Source of the DNA: Rhodothermales bacterium
GTDB taxonomy: Bacteria > Bacteroidota > Rhodothermia > Rhodothermales > UBA10348
DNA: 64,000 bases
NCBI GenBank assembly: GCA_017643395.1
Contig: JAEPNP010000002.1
Span: 226,290-290,289, forward strand
Direction: 5' to 3'
The notes under the pieces are model-generated. The model did not search any database. It saw nothing but the letters and a program-made list of their open reading frames with translations, and was not told where the DNA came from. The position numbers and the translations under genes are program-made. Position 1 is the stretch's first letter. Every line of letters begins with the position of its first letter. Below are positions 46,426 through 56,078 of this stretch, piece after piece.

Positions 46426-49043
46426 CAGGCCTTGAGTTTGGACTTCATTTCGGACAGAAGCACCAGGGCGTCGATGGGGGTCATCCGGTCCGGCTCGATC
46501 TCACGCAGGCGGCGCATCACTTCCTCTCGCACGGGGTCTTCCTGGAAGAGACTCATTTGACCCGGGTCACGCACCAGGGTTGGCGGAGACACTTCGCCCC
46601 GCGATCCGCCGACGGCCAACTGCTGGCCTTCAAGATGGTGCAGAATCTCGCGAGCACGGCTGATGACTTCCTGTGGCAAACCGGCCATGCGCGCGACTTC
46701 AATGCCGTAGGAGTGGTCGGCACCCCCTGCCACCAGGCGCCGGAGGAAGACCACGCGGCCTTCGTGCTCCTGTACCTGAACCCGGAAATTCCGAATGCGC
46801 CCGTACTGAAGAGCGAGCTCGTTCAACTCATGGTAATGCGTCGCAAACAGCGTGCGAGCCGCCACCCGGGGCGTCTCGTGCAGGAATTCTACCAGTGACC
46901 ACGCAATCGAGAGCCCATCGAAGGTACTCGTTCCCCTTCCGACCTCGTCCAGGAGTATGAGTGAGTCCTGGCTGGCATTGTTGAGGATGTTGGCGGCTTC
47001 GTTCATCTCAACCAGGAACGTCGACTCTCCTGCCATGAGATTGTCGCTCGCACCAACCCGCGTAAAGATTCGGTCTACCAGGCCGATGCGTGCGCGCTCA
47101 GCCGGCACGAACCCGCCCACTTGTGCCAGGAGCACAATCAGTCCTACCTGCCTGAGCACCACACTCTTGCCGGCCATGTTGGGGCCGGTGATGATCAGAA
47201 TCTGCTCCGCCGTACGGTCCAGATGCACCGAATTCGGGATGAACGGCTCGCCAGGGGGCAGTAGCGCCTCGACCACTGGATGACGGCCGTCCGTGATTTC
47301 GATGACTCCGGAATCGTCGACTTCGGGACGGCAGTAGCGATTGCGGACCGCTGTCTCGGCCAGTGAGCAGAACACATCCGCACTGCCGATCAGGTGGGCA
47401 TTCAGTTGGAGACCGGCCGTCTCCTCGGCAACGTGGTCGCGAACGCCCGCAAACAGTTCGGCCTCCAACCTCCCCAGACGCTCCTCCGCAGACAGGATCT
47501 TCTCCTCGAACTCCTTCAGCTCCGGCGTGATGTAGCGCTCCGCGTTGACCAGCGTCTGCTTGCGGATATAGGTCTCGGGGACCTTGTCGCGGTGGGCGTT
47601 GGTGACCTCGAGGTAGTAGCCGAAGACCTTGTTGTAGCCAATCTTCAGGGATGGAATACCTGTTCGCTCGGACTCGCTCTGCTGCAGGCGAGCGAGGTAG
47701 GACTTCCCGGAACGAGCGAGCTCGCGCACCTCATCCAGATCCGGATCGTAGCCCTCCCGAATGACACCGCCGTCCTTCAGCGTGGCCGGCAGTTCATCGG
47801 CCAGCCCACGGTCAAGCAAGTCGCGCAGTGTGGTCAGCGGATCGAGCGTCCCGCCCACCCGGCCGAGTTCACCCTCCTGGTCAGCCAGGCGTTCCTTGAC
47901 GGAGGGAATCTGGCGCAGGGCCTCCCTGAGATGCTGCAGATCCCGCGGAGACGCACGTCCGGTGGCCGCCCTGGCCGTGATTCGGGCAATGTCTCCGACC
48001 GGCTTCAGGTCTTCTGAGAGGCCTGCGCGAAGCTCCGCGTTCTCGGCCAACATGGCCACCGCACCCTGCCGGGCGTGGATTGAATCCAGGTCCTTGAGCG
48101 GCCGAAGCAGCCAGTTCCGCAGCAGCCGACCTCCCATCGGCGTGCAGGTGTTGTCCAGGATCGCAATGAGGGATCCATCCTCTCCCCCCTGCATGGAGGA
48201 CACCAGCTCGAGATTGCGTTTGGTTTGAGGGTCGAGCGCCATGTGCGCGTCCGTCGAGACCGGTACCAGACGCGTGATGTGAGGCAGCTTCCCTTGCTGG
48301 GTCTCCGACAGGTAATGCAGCGTCACCCCCGCCGCGACCGCCGCAGCGGCCATGCGCTCCATCCCGAACCCCTTGAGGGAGTGCACCCCAAAGTGGCCGA
48401 GGAGCGTGTCTCGGGCGAACTCGGCATCGAATACCCACTCATCCCGCTTGGTCACTACCCATGGCCCCGATGGAGCACGGCTTCGCTCGACGGTGCTGAT
48501 GAGAATCTCCGCAGGCCCAATGGTCTGAAGGACCTCCGGCAACTGGTAGGCCTGCGCCTCGGCAGCGTGGAATTCAGCCGTCGAGACGTCGACCCAGGCC
48601 ACGCCCACCTGATCGTCCGCGCTGGAGCCGCTGAAGTGAACACATGCGAGGTAGTTGGACCGTTTCGGGTCGAGTAGCCGCTCCGAAAGAGAAACACCGG
48701 GCGTGACCACCTCCACGACGCCCCGCTTCACGACGCCCTTGGCCTGCTTGGGGTCCTCCAGTTGCTCGCAGACGGCGACGCGCAAGCCGGCTGCCACCAG
48801 TTTCGGCAAGTAGGAGTCGACGGCGTGGTGCGGAAAGCCGGCCAGCGGAACGTCGGCGGCCTTGCCGTTCGACCGCTTTGTGAGCGTGATGCCCAAAACC
48901 TTGTGCATGGTTTTGGCATCCTCGCCGAACGTCTCGTAGAAATCTCCCATCCGGAACAGCAGAACGGTGTCCGGATGACGTTCCTTGATGCGGTAGTACT
49001 GCCGCATCAGGGGGGTCTGGCCTTTGTTGGAAGCCTTGCTCAA
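46425..49043 (-). CDS. mutS: DNA mismatch repair protein MutS
   Basis: MutS recognises mismatches and recruits MutL. The N-terminal mismatch-binding motif is LLFRMGDFYETFGEDA; the ATPase has Walker A TGPNMAGKSVVLRQ and LILLDEVGRGTSTFDG. The TTG at 49043 gives MSKASNKGQTPLMRQYYRI, which matches the usual N-terminus; an upstream in-frame extension would run across the divergent sulfurtransferase start and is rejected. With this start it has 872 residues. Confidence 0.95.
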   Translation of the reverse strand: MSKASNKGQTPLMRQYYRIKERHPDTVLLFRMGDFYETFGEDAKTMHKVLGITLTKRSNGKAADVPLAGFPHHAVDSYLPKLVAAGLRVAVCEQLEDPKQAKGVVKRGVVEVVTPGVSLSERLLDPKRSNYLACVHFSGSSADDQVGVAWVDVSTAEFHAAEAQAYQLPEVLQTIGPAEILISTVERSRAPSGPWVVTKRDEWVFDAEFARDTLLGHFGVHSLKGFGMERMAAAAVAAGVTLHYLSETQQGKLPHITRLVPVSTDAHMALDPQTKRNLELVSSMQGGEDGSLIAILDNTCTPMGGRLLRNWLLRPLKDLDSIHARQGAVAMLAENAELRAGLSEDLKPVGDIARITARAATGRASPRDLQHLREALRQIPSVKERLADQEGELGRVGGTLDPLTTLRDLLDRGLADELPATLKDGGVIREGYDPDLDEVRELARSGKSYLARLQQSESERTGIPSLKIGYNKVFGYYLEVTNAHRDKVPETYIRKQTLVNAERYITPELKEFEEKILSAEERLGRLEAELFAGVRDHVAEETAGLQLNAHLIGSADVFCSLAETAVRNRYCRPEVDDSGVIEITDGRHPVVEALLPPGEPFIPNSVHLDRTAEQILIITGPNMAGKSVVLRQVGLIVLLAQVGGFVPAERARIGLVDRIFTRVGASDNLMAGESTFLVEMNEAANILNNASQDSLILLDEVGRGTSTFDGLSIAWSLVEFLHETPRVAARTLFATHYHELNELALQYGRIRNFRVQVQEHEGRVVFLRRLVAGGADHSYGIEVARMAGLPQEVISRAREILHHLEGQQLAVGGSRGEVSPPTLVRDPGQMSLFQEDPVREEVMRRLREIEPDRMTPIDALVLLSEMKSKLKA

Positions 49044-49160
49044 ATGGACGGGGGTGCTCTGTAGACCGGGCAGAATCCAAGCTATCCGAGAGTCCTCCGA
49101 AAGGCAAAGGCAAGGCTCCGAGGGCAGGCTATCTTCCTGAGGATTTTTGACCACCGGAGC

Positions 49161-49985
49161 ATGGCATTCCAAACCATCATCACGCCCGAGCAACTGCTCA
49201 GCGAGCGCGACCCGGACTGGGTAGTGATCGACTGCCGGTTCTCGCTTAATGACCCCGACGCGGGCCAGCGGGAATATGCCGAGGCCCACATTCCAGGCGC
49301 GTTCTACGCGCACCTGAACCGTGACCTCTCCGGCCGTATCGTGCCCGGGTCAACAGGCCGCCACCCGATACCTGAGGCGGCCGATTTCCGGGCGCTCATG
49401 GGCTCCTGGGGCGCGCGACCCGGGGTCCAGGTGGTGGTCTACGATCATGGGCCAGGAGCCATTGCCGCACGGTTGTGGTGGCTGTTTCGCCACCACGGGC
49501 ATGCCTCCGTTGCTGTCCTCGAAGGCGGGTACCAGGCCTGGATTGGTGCCGAGCTGCCGCTCTCTGCGGATGCCCCGGCTGTCCACGAGGGCACCTATCC
49601 CGAGCGGGCACCCATTGCCCGCGCAGCCACGCCCGCAGAATTTGGCGGGGCGCGTTTGGTAGATGCTCGCAGCTCCGAGCGGTATCGGGGCGATCACGAG
49701 CCCATCGACAGCCGGGCCGGCCACATACCTGGGGCGGCCTCACGTCCATTTGGAGATAATCTGGACGACGACTGGCACTTCCTCCCTCCTGATCAACTTC
49801 GGGAACGCTTCGAGGGACTGGGGCCTGCCGCAGATCAGATCCACTATTGCGGCTCCGGTGTGACTGCGGCTCACAATCTGCTGGCCCTGGAAATCGCCGG
49901 CCTGTACGGCGCGCGCCTCTACGTGGGCTCGTGGAGCGACTGGATCACCGACCCTGAGCACCCGGTCGCCACCGGCGACGAGTAG
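49161..49985 (+). CDS. Sulfurtransferase with tandem rhodanese domains
   Basis: A thiosulfate/3-mercaptopyruvate sulfurtransferase. The N-terminal inactive rhodanese domain starts VVIDCRFSLNDPDAG; the C-terminal one has the catalytic cysteine in HYCGSGVTAAHN. CGSGVT is more like the mercaptopyruvate type. Length 274 is normal. TATCTTCC lies 26 bp upstream and might be a -10 element. The 3' end faces the DUF5686 gene across 45 bp containing a hairpin. Confidence 0.93.
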   Translation: MAFQTIITPEQLLSERDPDWVVIDCRFSLNDPDAGQREYAEAHIPGAFYAHLNRDLSGRIVPGSTGRHPIPEAADFRALMGSWGARPGVQVVVYDHGPGAIAARLWWLFRHHGHASVAVLEGGYQAWIGAELPLSADAPAVHEGTYPERAPIARAATPAEFGGARLVDARSSERYRGDHEPIDSRAGHIPGAASRPFGDNLDDDWHFLPPDQLRERFEGLGPAADQIHYCGSGVTAAHNLLALEIAGLYGARLYVGSWSDWITDPEHPVATGDE

Positions 49986-49986
49986 G

Positions 49987-50028
49987 GGCGCGCTGGTGTG
50001 TAGATGGGGACTACACAGGACTGGCGCC
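49987..50028. terminator. Two-part hairpin between convergent genes
   Basis: An outer stem GGCGC/GCGCC (49987-49991 with 50024-50028) encloses an inner perfect stem GTGTAG/CTACAC (49998-50003 with 50011-50016). It sits between the convergent sulfurtransferase and DUF5686 genes. There is no clear T-tract, so termination efficiency is uncertain. Confidence 0.4.
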
Positions 50029-50030
50029 TT

Positions 50031-52394
50031 CTAGAAGATGCGCGCAGCCCCGATTCCCCACGACCATGCCGGGTCGTCCAGGCGCCGAACCAGGTCGACG
50101 CGCAGCATGCCGAACAGGCCCGAGATGGATAGTCCAAGCTCATGCACCCACGCATCCACCAGATTCGGTTGCCACCTGTCGGCCAGTCGTGGTTGCGTGT
50201 TGCGGGGCTGATTCTCCGGCCTGAGCCAGGTCCGACCGTGCCCTCCAAACGCGATAATGCCGAGGCCCTCATCCACCGCCCAGCGCCATCCCAGGCGTTC
50301 GAACGGTACCGTGCGAAAATGGTGCTCCCACGTAACCAGAGCGGACCGATCACCCTCAAGGGGCCGCCCCTGCAAGGACCGCAGACTACCCGGCCTCGAC
50401 CCGAACCCGGCTCCGTCCACCGACCAAAGTCGGTACTGAGGAAGCGCCTCACGTGACCAGCCTACATGCAGTCTGATGTCCAGGACCTGGGGCAGAAGCC
50501 GCCGTCGATGAAAGGTCGGCAGACGTCCGGTCGCCCGGGCACCGGCGCGGACGAAAGCCGTTTCGCCGCCCAGCAATCCGTCTCCCGCGGCCTCAAACTC
50601 AGCCTGAACGGAATTGGACCCCGTGACAAATCCGGCAGGGTCTGGCGGCACGCCCACGACGGCCTGCATGAAGACCGAGCCCACCCGCTCCGTCGGCACT
50701 CGCGGGTTGTCCGCGACCTCCTCGTCCTTGTCGAGAAGGCGGTACTCCGTAGTCTTCGGCACGGAGGACACATCTTCGCGTCGCAGTCCCAGCGTCAGGT
50801 CCGGAAGCAGGCGCCCGGGCTCGACCGTAAGCGAGGCCTGCACGCGGTCCGATCGGTAGTAGTCGAAGTAGTCGCGGGCTCCCAGCATGAAACCGAGCGA
50901 GTTCTCGATCGAGGAGCGCGTCCACGACCCGGACGTAGTGCGCACTCGCTCCTCCATGGACACACGTACTTCCCAGTCCCTACGCGCCAGTCTCGCGCCC
51001 CCGCTCCACAGCGTTTGGTCCAGGCCAAAGGAGTGCTCCACCCGACCCCATGCGCGCGCAGCGCCTCCGACTGAAATCCGCAGCGCGGGACTCGCTCCGA
51101 CAACCCGGTTGTACGCGATGTCGGGCAAGAACTGAAGGCTGCCAAAGCGTCGTTCCGCACGATTCTCGTCACCGGCGTTGATCTGAGCCGCCCGCCCCAA
51201 CATGCCACGGGGCTGAAAGGCTTCCTCGATCGACTGGGTCGAATCAATGGAAGCCAAAGCCACCGCCTCCCGGGCCGTAAGAGGGACTACCACCGCTGGA
51301 TCATTCAGGGCATCACCACTGCGCACCGCCGCTGAGTCAACCGTCACGACCTCGTCTGACGCGAAGACTGAGTCCGGAAGTGCCACGTTGACTTCGTAGT
51401 CCGAGAGTCTCGCGAATTGGCGAATCCTGAAAACCGGAAAATCGAGCAGATTCCGCACGCCGATCTTCAGGTCCATGGCCGCCCGAAAGTCTGCCGGCAG
51501 CCACTGGTCATCCTCGAAGGGCAAGTACTGCTGGCTGTACGTCACGTCGAAGAACTGGATCGGAGGCGGAAAAATGAAGGCGTCGTTCGGCTGCAAGTCC
51601 ACCGACAGCATCGCGAAGTCGCGGTCAGCAACGGTGATCGAGCCTTCGAATCCGCTCGCAACCCGACGCCAGGTGCGAACGGAGATCGTGAACACGTCCC
51701 GGCCTTCCTGCTGTGTCGTGCTCTCCAGACGGAAATCGTATCGATCCAGGGCGTCCGGATGGGTCACACCCATCAGGTTGTGGCCCGCTACGTCGATGTT
51801 GTCGTCGTACAGGTTCGCCACAAACATGGCCGCCGGAAAAAACTCTTCGAACTCCAGATTCGCGGTTCTTCGGGAAGCCTTGACAACCTCACGACTACCC
51901 AGTTCGCGATCCCAGAGGAACTCCGACAACCCCTCTGCCATCGATACAATGCCGGTGTCGTTCTCTACGGTGAACCGGTTGTAGGCCTCAGCCCGGAACC
52001 GGTCGAGCCGCGCACGCCGCTCCTGCTTGCGCCGGATGACCTCTCGCATGATGGCCACTGCCGGATCTTCTGAGCTCACAACGACCTCCTGCAACTGGAA
52101 GGGCGCAGGCTCCAGGGCTATTCGGAGCGGTTCGGACGGGGCTTCCTCCAGCCGCACCTCGCGGGTCGCGAACCCGACGAATCGCACGACCAGCGTCGCC
52201 GGAAAGGACTGCAACTCAACCGAGAACCGGCCTTCCGGATTGGCCACCGTGCCCGTGTAGGTTCCGCTGATCTGAACCGTGGCCGCGCCAAGCGGAGTAC
52301 CCGAGCGTGCATCAGACACCGTCCCGTCCACCAGAACCTGAGCGGAACTGGACAGAGGAATGGCGACCAGGAGCAGTAAAACCAGACGCATCAT
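50031..52394 (-). CDS. DUF5686/carboxypeptidase-like regulatory-domain outer-membrane protein
   Basis: A 787-residue exported protein. The signal peptide ([19 protein letters not shown]) is followed by a carboxypeptidase-D-like regulatory domain (VDGTVSDARSGTPLGAATVQ, PFQLQEVVVS), a helical segment (AIMREVIRRKQERRARL) and a long beta-rich region consistent with a barrel and ending WSWGIGAARIF. This matches the DUF5686 family, which is widespread in Bacteroidota with no fixed function. The start codon overlaps the PAP2 stop. Confidence 0.85.
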   Translation of the reverse strand: MMRLVLLLLVAIPLSSSAQVLVDGTVSDARSGTPLGAATVQISGTYTGTVANPEGRFSVELQSFPATLVVRFVGFATREVRLEEAPSEPLRIALEPAPFQLQEVVVSSEDPAVAIMREVIRRKQERRARLDRFRAEAYNRFTVENDTGIVSMAEGLSEFLWDRELGSREVVKASRRTANLEFEEFFPAAMFVANLYDDNIDVAGHNLMGVTHPDALDRYDFRLESTTQQEGRDVFTISVRTWRRVASGFEGSITVADRDFAMLSVDLQPNDAFIFPPPIQFFDVTYSQQYLPFEDDQWLPADFRAAMDLKIGVRNLLDFPVFRIRQFARLSDYEVNVALPDSVFASDEVVTVDSAAVRSGDALNDPAVVVPLTAREAVALASIDSTQSIEEAFQPRGMLGRAAQINAGDENRAERRFGSLQFLPDIAYNRVVGASPALRISVGGAARAWGRVEHSFGLDQTLWSGGARLARRDWEVRVSMEERVRTTSGSWTRSSIENSLGFMLGARDYFDYYRSDRVQASLTVEPGRLLPDLTLGLRREDVSSVPKTTEYRLLDKDEEVADNPRVPTERVGSVFMQAVVGVPPDPAGFVTGSNSVQAEFEAAGDGLLGGETAFVRAGARATGRLPTFHRRRLLPQVLDIRLHVGWSREALPQYRLWSVDGAGFGSRPGSLRSLQGRPLEGDRSALVTWEHHFRTVPFERLGWRWAVDEGLGIIAFGGHGRTWLRPENQPRNTQPRLADRWQPNLVDAWVHELGLSISGLFGMLRVDLVRRLDDPAWSWGIGAARIF

Positions 52395-53023
52395 CCGAGA
52401 GGAATCGTGAAACGGAAAACGGGCTGCTCCGACAACGAACCGGCTTCGTCATTCTTGCGCATCTGGTGCACCACCCAGGCCATGCCGGCGCCCAGCGCCC
52501 AGCCCGAGAGCACGTCGGACGGGTAGTGCACGCCCAGCCAGATCCGGGAGCCCCCGACGGCCCCCGCCCAAATCACGGCAGGCACCGTCACTGCTGCGCG
52601 CTGATGGCGGAACGCCAGCGTTCCGACCACGGCCGCTGCGAGCGTGGCATGCCCGGAGGGCCAAGACCACGTATCCAGATCCCGGCCGCCCGGGAACGCA
52701 GGCCGGCGAATCACCCAGTCATGCACGGCAACCGGACGGGGTCTTCGAACCAGTCTTTTCAGGGCAACAACGGCGCCGTAGCTGCCGAGCATGGTCGCCG
52801 TCATCCGGACTGCGGTTCGGTTGTCCGCGTCACCGAGCACAACCGGTGCCCACAATGCCGGCAGCGCCCCGTAGTAAACCGGGTAGGCGGTGTAGTCGGC
52901 GCCGCCAAAAACACTCCGGGCCAACCAGCCGTCCTGCTGGTTGACCCGGAAGACAATGGTCTCATCGAGTCCCGACTGGGCCTCGGCGCCACCGGCCGAA
53001 ACCAGCAGCAGAACCAGAATCAG
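52391..53023 (-). CDS. PAP2-family phosphatase (exported or membrane)
   Basis: A lipid-phosphatase-like PAP2 enzyme: [22 protein letters not shown] and [19 protein letters not shown] are the three catalytic motifs. A hydrophobic N-terminus ([16 protein letters not shown]) is a signal peptide. No ATG, GTG or TTG fits: the open frame starts far inside recA, so I place the start at the CTG overlapping the recA stop (CTGA), which gives 210 residues. This start is uncertain. Undecaprenyl-PP or phosphatidylglycerophosphate are possible substrates; pgsA lies a few genes upstream. Confidence 0.82.
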   Translation of the reverse strand: MILVLLLVSAGGAEAQSGLDETIVFRVNQQDGWLARSVFGGADYTAYPVYYGALPALWAPVVLGDADNRTAVRMTATMLGSYGAVVALKRLVRRPRPVAVHDWVIRRPAFPGGRDLDTWSWPSGHATLAAAVVGTLAFRHQRAAVTVPAVIWAGAVGGSRIWLGVHYPSDVLSGWALGAGMAWVVHQMRKNDEAGSLSEQPVFRFTIPLG

Positions 53024-54084
53024 TTGACAGGCAACGCTACGCCGTTGGCCTCTGCCACGGCCGGCACCATGCCGAGAGCCTCCTGGGCCCGCGCCTTGAT
53101 CTCCGTGCGGAAGTTGTCGTTGTCCTTCAGCCACTGCTTCGCTGCGTCTCGACCCTGACCAATCTTGATGTCTCCATAAGCATACCAGGATCCCGACTTC
53201 TGGATGATGTCGTTGTCGACGCCAATATCCACGAGTTCGCCCAGGGACGAAATGCCTTCGCCGTAGACAATGTCGAACTCGGCCTGGCGGAACGGCGGCG
53301 CCACCTTGTTCTTAACGACCTTGACCCGCGTTCTGTTACCAACCACGTCCGTGCCGTCCTTGATGGCACCGATGCGGCGGATATCCATGCGCACCGAGCT
53401 GTAGAACTTGAGCGCGCGCCCACCGGTGGTGGTCTCCGGGCTGCCGAACATCACCCCGATCTTCTCGCGGATCTGGTTGATGAAAATGAGCACCGTATGC
53501 GTGCGGTTGATGGTACCCGTGAGCTTGCGCAGCGCCTGACTCATGAGTCGCGCCTGCAGACCCACGTGGCTGTCCCCCATTTCGCCTTCGATCTCCGCAC
53601 GCGGCACAAGTGCAGCCACCGAGTCAATCACGATCACGTCCAGGGCACCCGAGCGCACCAGCGTATCACAGATGTTCAGGGCGTCCTCACCGGTGTCGGG
53701 CTGGGAAACAAGCAGTGAATCGAGATCGACTCCGAGCTTCTCGGCGTAGCTGGCGTCAAACGCATGCTCTGCGTCAATGAACGCACAGGTCCCGCCCAAC
53801 TGCTGGGCTTCCGCGATGATGTGCGTGGCCAGCGTCGTCTTGCCGGACGACTCCGGCCCATAGATTTCCACGATGCGGCCACGCGGCACGCCGCCCGCTC
53901 CCAGCGCCGCGTCCAACGCCAGCGATCCGGTGGAAATCACATCGTGCCGAATCATCGGGGCCTCCCCGAGACGCATGATGGAGCCCTTGCCGAACGTCTT
54001 TTCGATCTGCTTCAGGGCAAGGTCCAGTGCCCGCTCCTTGGCGGGGTCCTTCGGGCGGGCGGTTTTCTTTTCGTCTGCGCTCAT
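53020..54084 (-). CDS. recA: Recombinase RecA
   Basis: RecA drives homologous recombination and activates LexA cleavage. Walker [53 protein letters not shown] are standard. The start [20 protein letters not shown] is typical. The C-terminal tail is less acidic than in E. coli. Length 354 is normal. A LexA-type box precedes it, which supports SOS control. Confidence 0.98.
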   Translation of the reverse strand: MSADEKKTARPKDPAKERALDLALKQIEKTFGKGSIMRLGEAPMIRHDVISTGSLALDAALGAGGVPRGRIVEIYGPESSGKTTLATHIIAEAQQLGGTCAFIDAEHAFDASYAEKLGVDLDSLLVSQPDTGEDALNICDTLVRSGALDVIVIDSVAALVPRAEIEGEMGDSHVGLQARLMSQALRKLTGTINRTHTVLIFINQIREKIGVMFGSPETTTGGRALKFYSSVRMDIRRIGAIKDGTDVVGNRTRVKVVKNKVAPPFRQAEFDIVYGEGISSLGELVDIGVDNDIIQKSGSWYAYGDIKIGQGRDAAKQWLKDNDNFRTEIKARAQEALGMVPAVAEANGVALPVN

Positions 54085-54143
54085 TCGAGTCTCTGTTGGG
54101 GGTCCGGTTCAGCCGATTCTCAGCACGAGAATACGAATATGTC

Positions 54144-54157
54144 CGAACATATGTTTG
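54144..54157. promoter_or_regulatory. LexA-type SOS box before recA
   Basis: CGAACATATGTTTG differs by one base from the Gram-positive-type SOS box CGAAC-N4-GTTCG. It is 60 bp upstream of the recA start. On the minus strand it overlaps TATGTTCG, one mismatch from the -7 box TAnnTTTG, so a bound repressor would block the promoter. Another inverted repeat, TATGTCA-N12-TGACATA (54172-54197), lies just upstream. Confidence 0.6.
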
Positions 54158-54213
54158 ATCTGCGACATCCCTATGTCACATACCCCCCGCTGACATAACG
54201 CCGAGGGCCAACT

Positions 54214-55431
54214 TTATTTCAGCATCGTGCGCCGGAGCAGGTCCAGCACCGTCGTCGCCGTGCGCGCCTTGTTATCCACGCGCTCATGGCGGAGGACCAC
54301 CTTCAGCGAGTGCGTGTGGATCGGCGTCTGAACCGCCATCCAGGCCGTTCCGACCGGTTTTTCCGGTGATCCACCGCCTGGACCCATGATGCCCGACGTA
54401 GCAATACCCACATCCGTTCCAATCACGCCGCGTACGCCCGCAGCCATCTGAATGACCACCTCACGACTCACCGCCCCTCGCGCGTCGAGCAGATCGGAAT
54501 CCACACCAAGGTGCCGGGTTTTCACCTCGTTGTCGTAGGCGACCACACATCCCCGCACATATCGGGAGGCACCTGGCACATCCGTGAGCCTGGACGCCAC
54601 CAGTCCGCCGGTACAGCTCTCCGCCGTGGCGACCGTCCAATCCCGTTCCACCAGCATCTGACCCACCACCTCTTCCAGAGTCTGCCCGCCTTCCCCATAA
54701 ATATGCCGGCCGGCATGGCCTCTGAGGAATGCTTCGAACTCTGAAAGCAGCGCCGGATCCGGCGCCGTCAGCCGCATGCGAACCCCGTGGATGTTCGGCA
54801 GGTAGGCCAGCGAACAGCCGCGCTGAGTCCAATCCTCCAGAGGACCGATGGAATCGTGCAACTGTGACTCCGCTATCCCGGTAGTCAGCAGCGTGCGCCG
54901 CACCAGTGGTGTCAGTCCACCCGCCGAGATCAGTCGAGGGAAGACGTATTCGTCCATCAGCCCCTTCATCTCCCGGGGCACGCCCGGCAGCACCACAAGC
55001 ATGGTCTCGCCATCGTGCAGCAGTCCTGGGGCCGAACCCCACTGATTCGGCAGCACCTCAAACCCGGCCGGCACCTCCGCCTGCGTACGATTGGACGCGG
55101 ACATGGTCATGCCGGCTCGGTCGTAGCGGGCCTTGAGCGCATCGAACAGGTCCTGGTGAAACTCTAGCGACACCCCATAGAGGGACGCAACCGCCTCCTT
55201 TGTCACATCGTCGTGCGTGGGGCCCAGTCCGCCCGTTACGATCACCACGTCCGCCCGCTCGCTGGCAGCGCCGATTTCGGCAGTGATCACATCGCGCGAA
55301 TCCCCCACCGACAGGACCCGCGAGACGTCCACGCCCAGTTCCGAAAAACGCTGACCCAGCCACGCGGCATTCGTGTTGACGACCTGCCCGATCAGCAGCT
55401 CGTCGCCAATGGAGATGACCTCGGCAATCAC
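54214..55431 (-). CDS. cinA: CinA family protein (competence/damage-inducible protein A)
   Basis: An N-terminal molybdopterin-binding-like COG1058 domain (AEVISIGDELLIGQVVNTNA, VTGGLGPTHDD) and a C-terminal amidohydrolase domain (TVATAESCTGGLVASRLT) with NMN deamidase or ADP-ribose pyrophosphatase activity in homologues. The GTG at 55431 overlaps the pyrE stop by 4 bp and fits the conserved N-terminus. It ends 129 bp before recA, a common neighbour. Confidence 0.94.
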   Translation of the reverse strand: MIAEVISIGDELLIGQVVNTNAAWLGQRFSELGVDVSRVLSVGDSRDVITAEIGAASERADVVIVTGGLGPTHDDVTKEAVASLYGVSLEFHQDLFDALKARYDRAGMTMSASNRTQAEVPAGFEVLPNQWGSAPGLLHDGETMLVVLPGVPREMKGLMDEYVFPRLISAGGLTPLVRRTLLTTGIAESQLHDSIGPLEDWTQRGCSLAYLPNIHGVRMRLTAPDPALLSEFEAFLRGHAGRHIYGEGGQTLEEVVGQMLVERDWTVATAESCTGGLVASRLTDVPGASRYVRGCVVAYDNEVKTRHLGVDSDLLDARGAVSREVVIQMAAGVRGVIGTDVGIATSGIMGPGGGSPEKPVGTAWMAVQTPIHTHSLKVVLRHERVDNKARTATTVLDLLRRTMLK

Positions 55432-56078
55432 CCGGCCTCCAGGGCCTCGGACCACGCTACCGGATCGGCGTGCCAGGCGCGCAGGCTCTGCACGTCCACA
55501 CGACTCATCCCGCCGGATGCCTCTGCACTGGCGATGAGGTCCGAAAACGTCGTGAGCGTGTGCAGGGGCACATTCGCCTCGGAAAAGGCCGCACGGGATT
55601 TTTCCAATCCGTAAGAGAAGATGGCCACCACAGCATGCACTCCTGCGCCCGCGGCCCGCAGCGCTTCCACCGCCGCAATGGAACTCATCCCCGTCGAGAC
55701 CAGGTCCTCCACCAGCACGACCCCATCGCCCGTATCCAGGGGCCCTTCAATCTGGTTGCCCTTCCCGTGGCCTTTGGCCTTGGAGCGCACATAGCACATG
55801 GGCAGGTTCATCACGTCCGCCAGCCACGCCGCGTGGGGAATGCCGGCGGTTGCTGTACCGGCGATGCGGTCCGGAGCATACCCTGACGCGATATCGGCAA
55901 AGGACGCGGCGATTGCTCCCCGGAGACCGGGATGCCCGAGCGTCATGCGGTTGTCGCAGTAGACCGGAGAGTGCAGGCCCGATGCCCACGTGAACGGCGC
56001 ATTCGGCTGCAGCACGACTGCTCCTATTTCAAGCAGCTTGCCCGCCAGTTCGCGGGCGTCGATCGTGGTGTCAGTCAT
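55428..56078 (-). CDS. pyrE: Orotate phosphoribosyltransferase
   Basis: PyrE makes OMP from orotate and PRPP in pyrimidine synthesis. FTWASGLHSPVYCDNR, CYVRSKAKGHGKGNQIEG, and the PRPP motif VVLVEDLVSTGMSSIAAVEAL are diagnostic. Length 216 is normal. It overlaps pgsA by 8 bp and cinA by 4 bp. Confidence 0.97.
   Translation of the reverse strand: MTDTTIDARELAGKLLEIGAVVLQPNAPFTWASGLHSPVYCDNRMTLGHPGLRGAIAASFADIASGYAPDRIAGTATAGIPHAAWLADVMNLPMCYVRSKAKGHGKGNQIEGPLDTGDGVVLVEDLVSTGMSSIAAVEALRAAGAGVHAVVAIFSYGLEKSRAAFSEANVPLHTLTTFSDLIASAEASGGMSRVDVQSLRAWHADPVAWSEALEAG

Noticed and set aside
49044-49313. Longer MutS N-terminus
   Set aside because: It would cross the divergent sulfurtransferase start and bears no resemblance to MutS.
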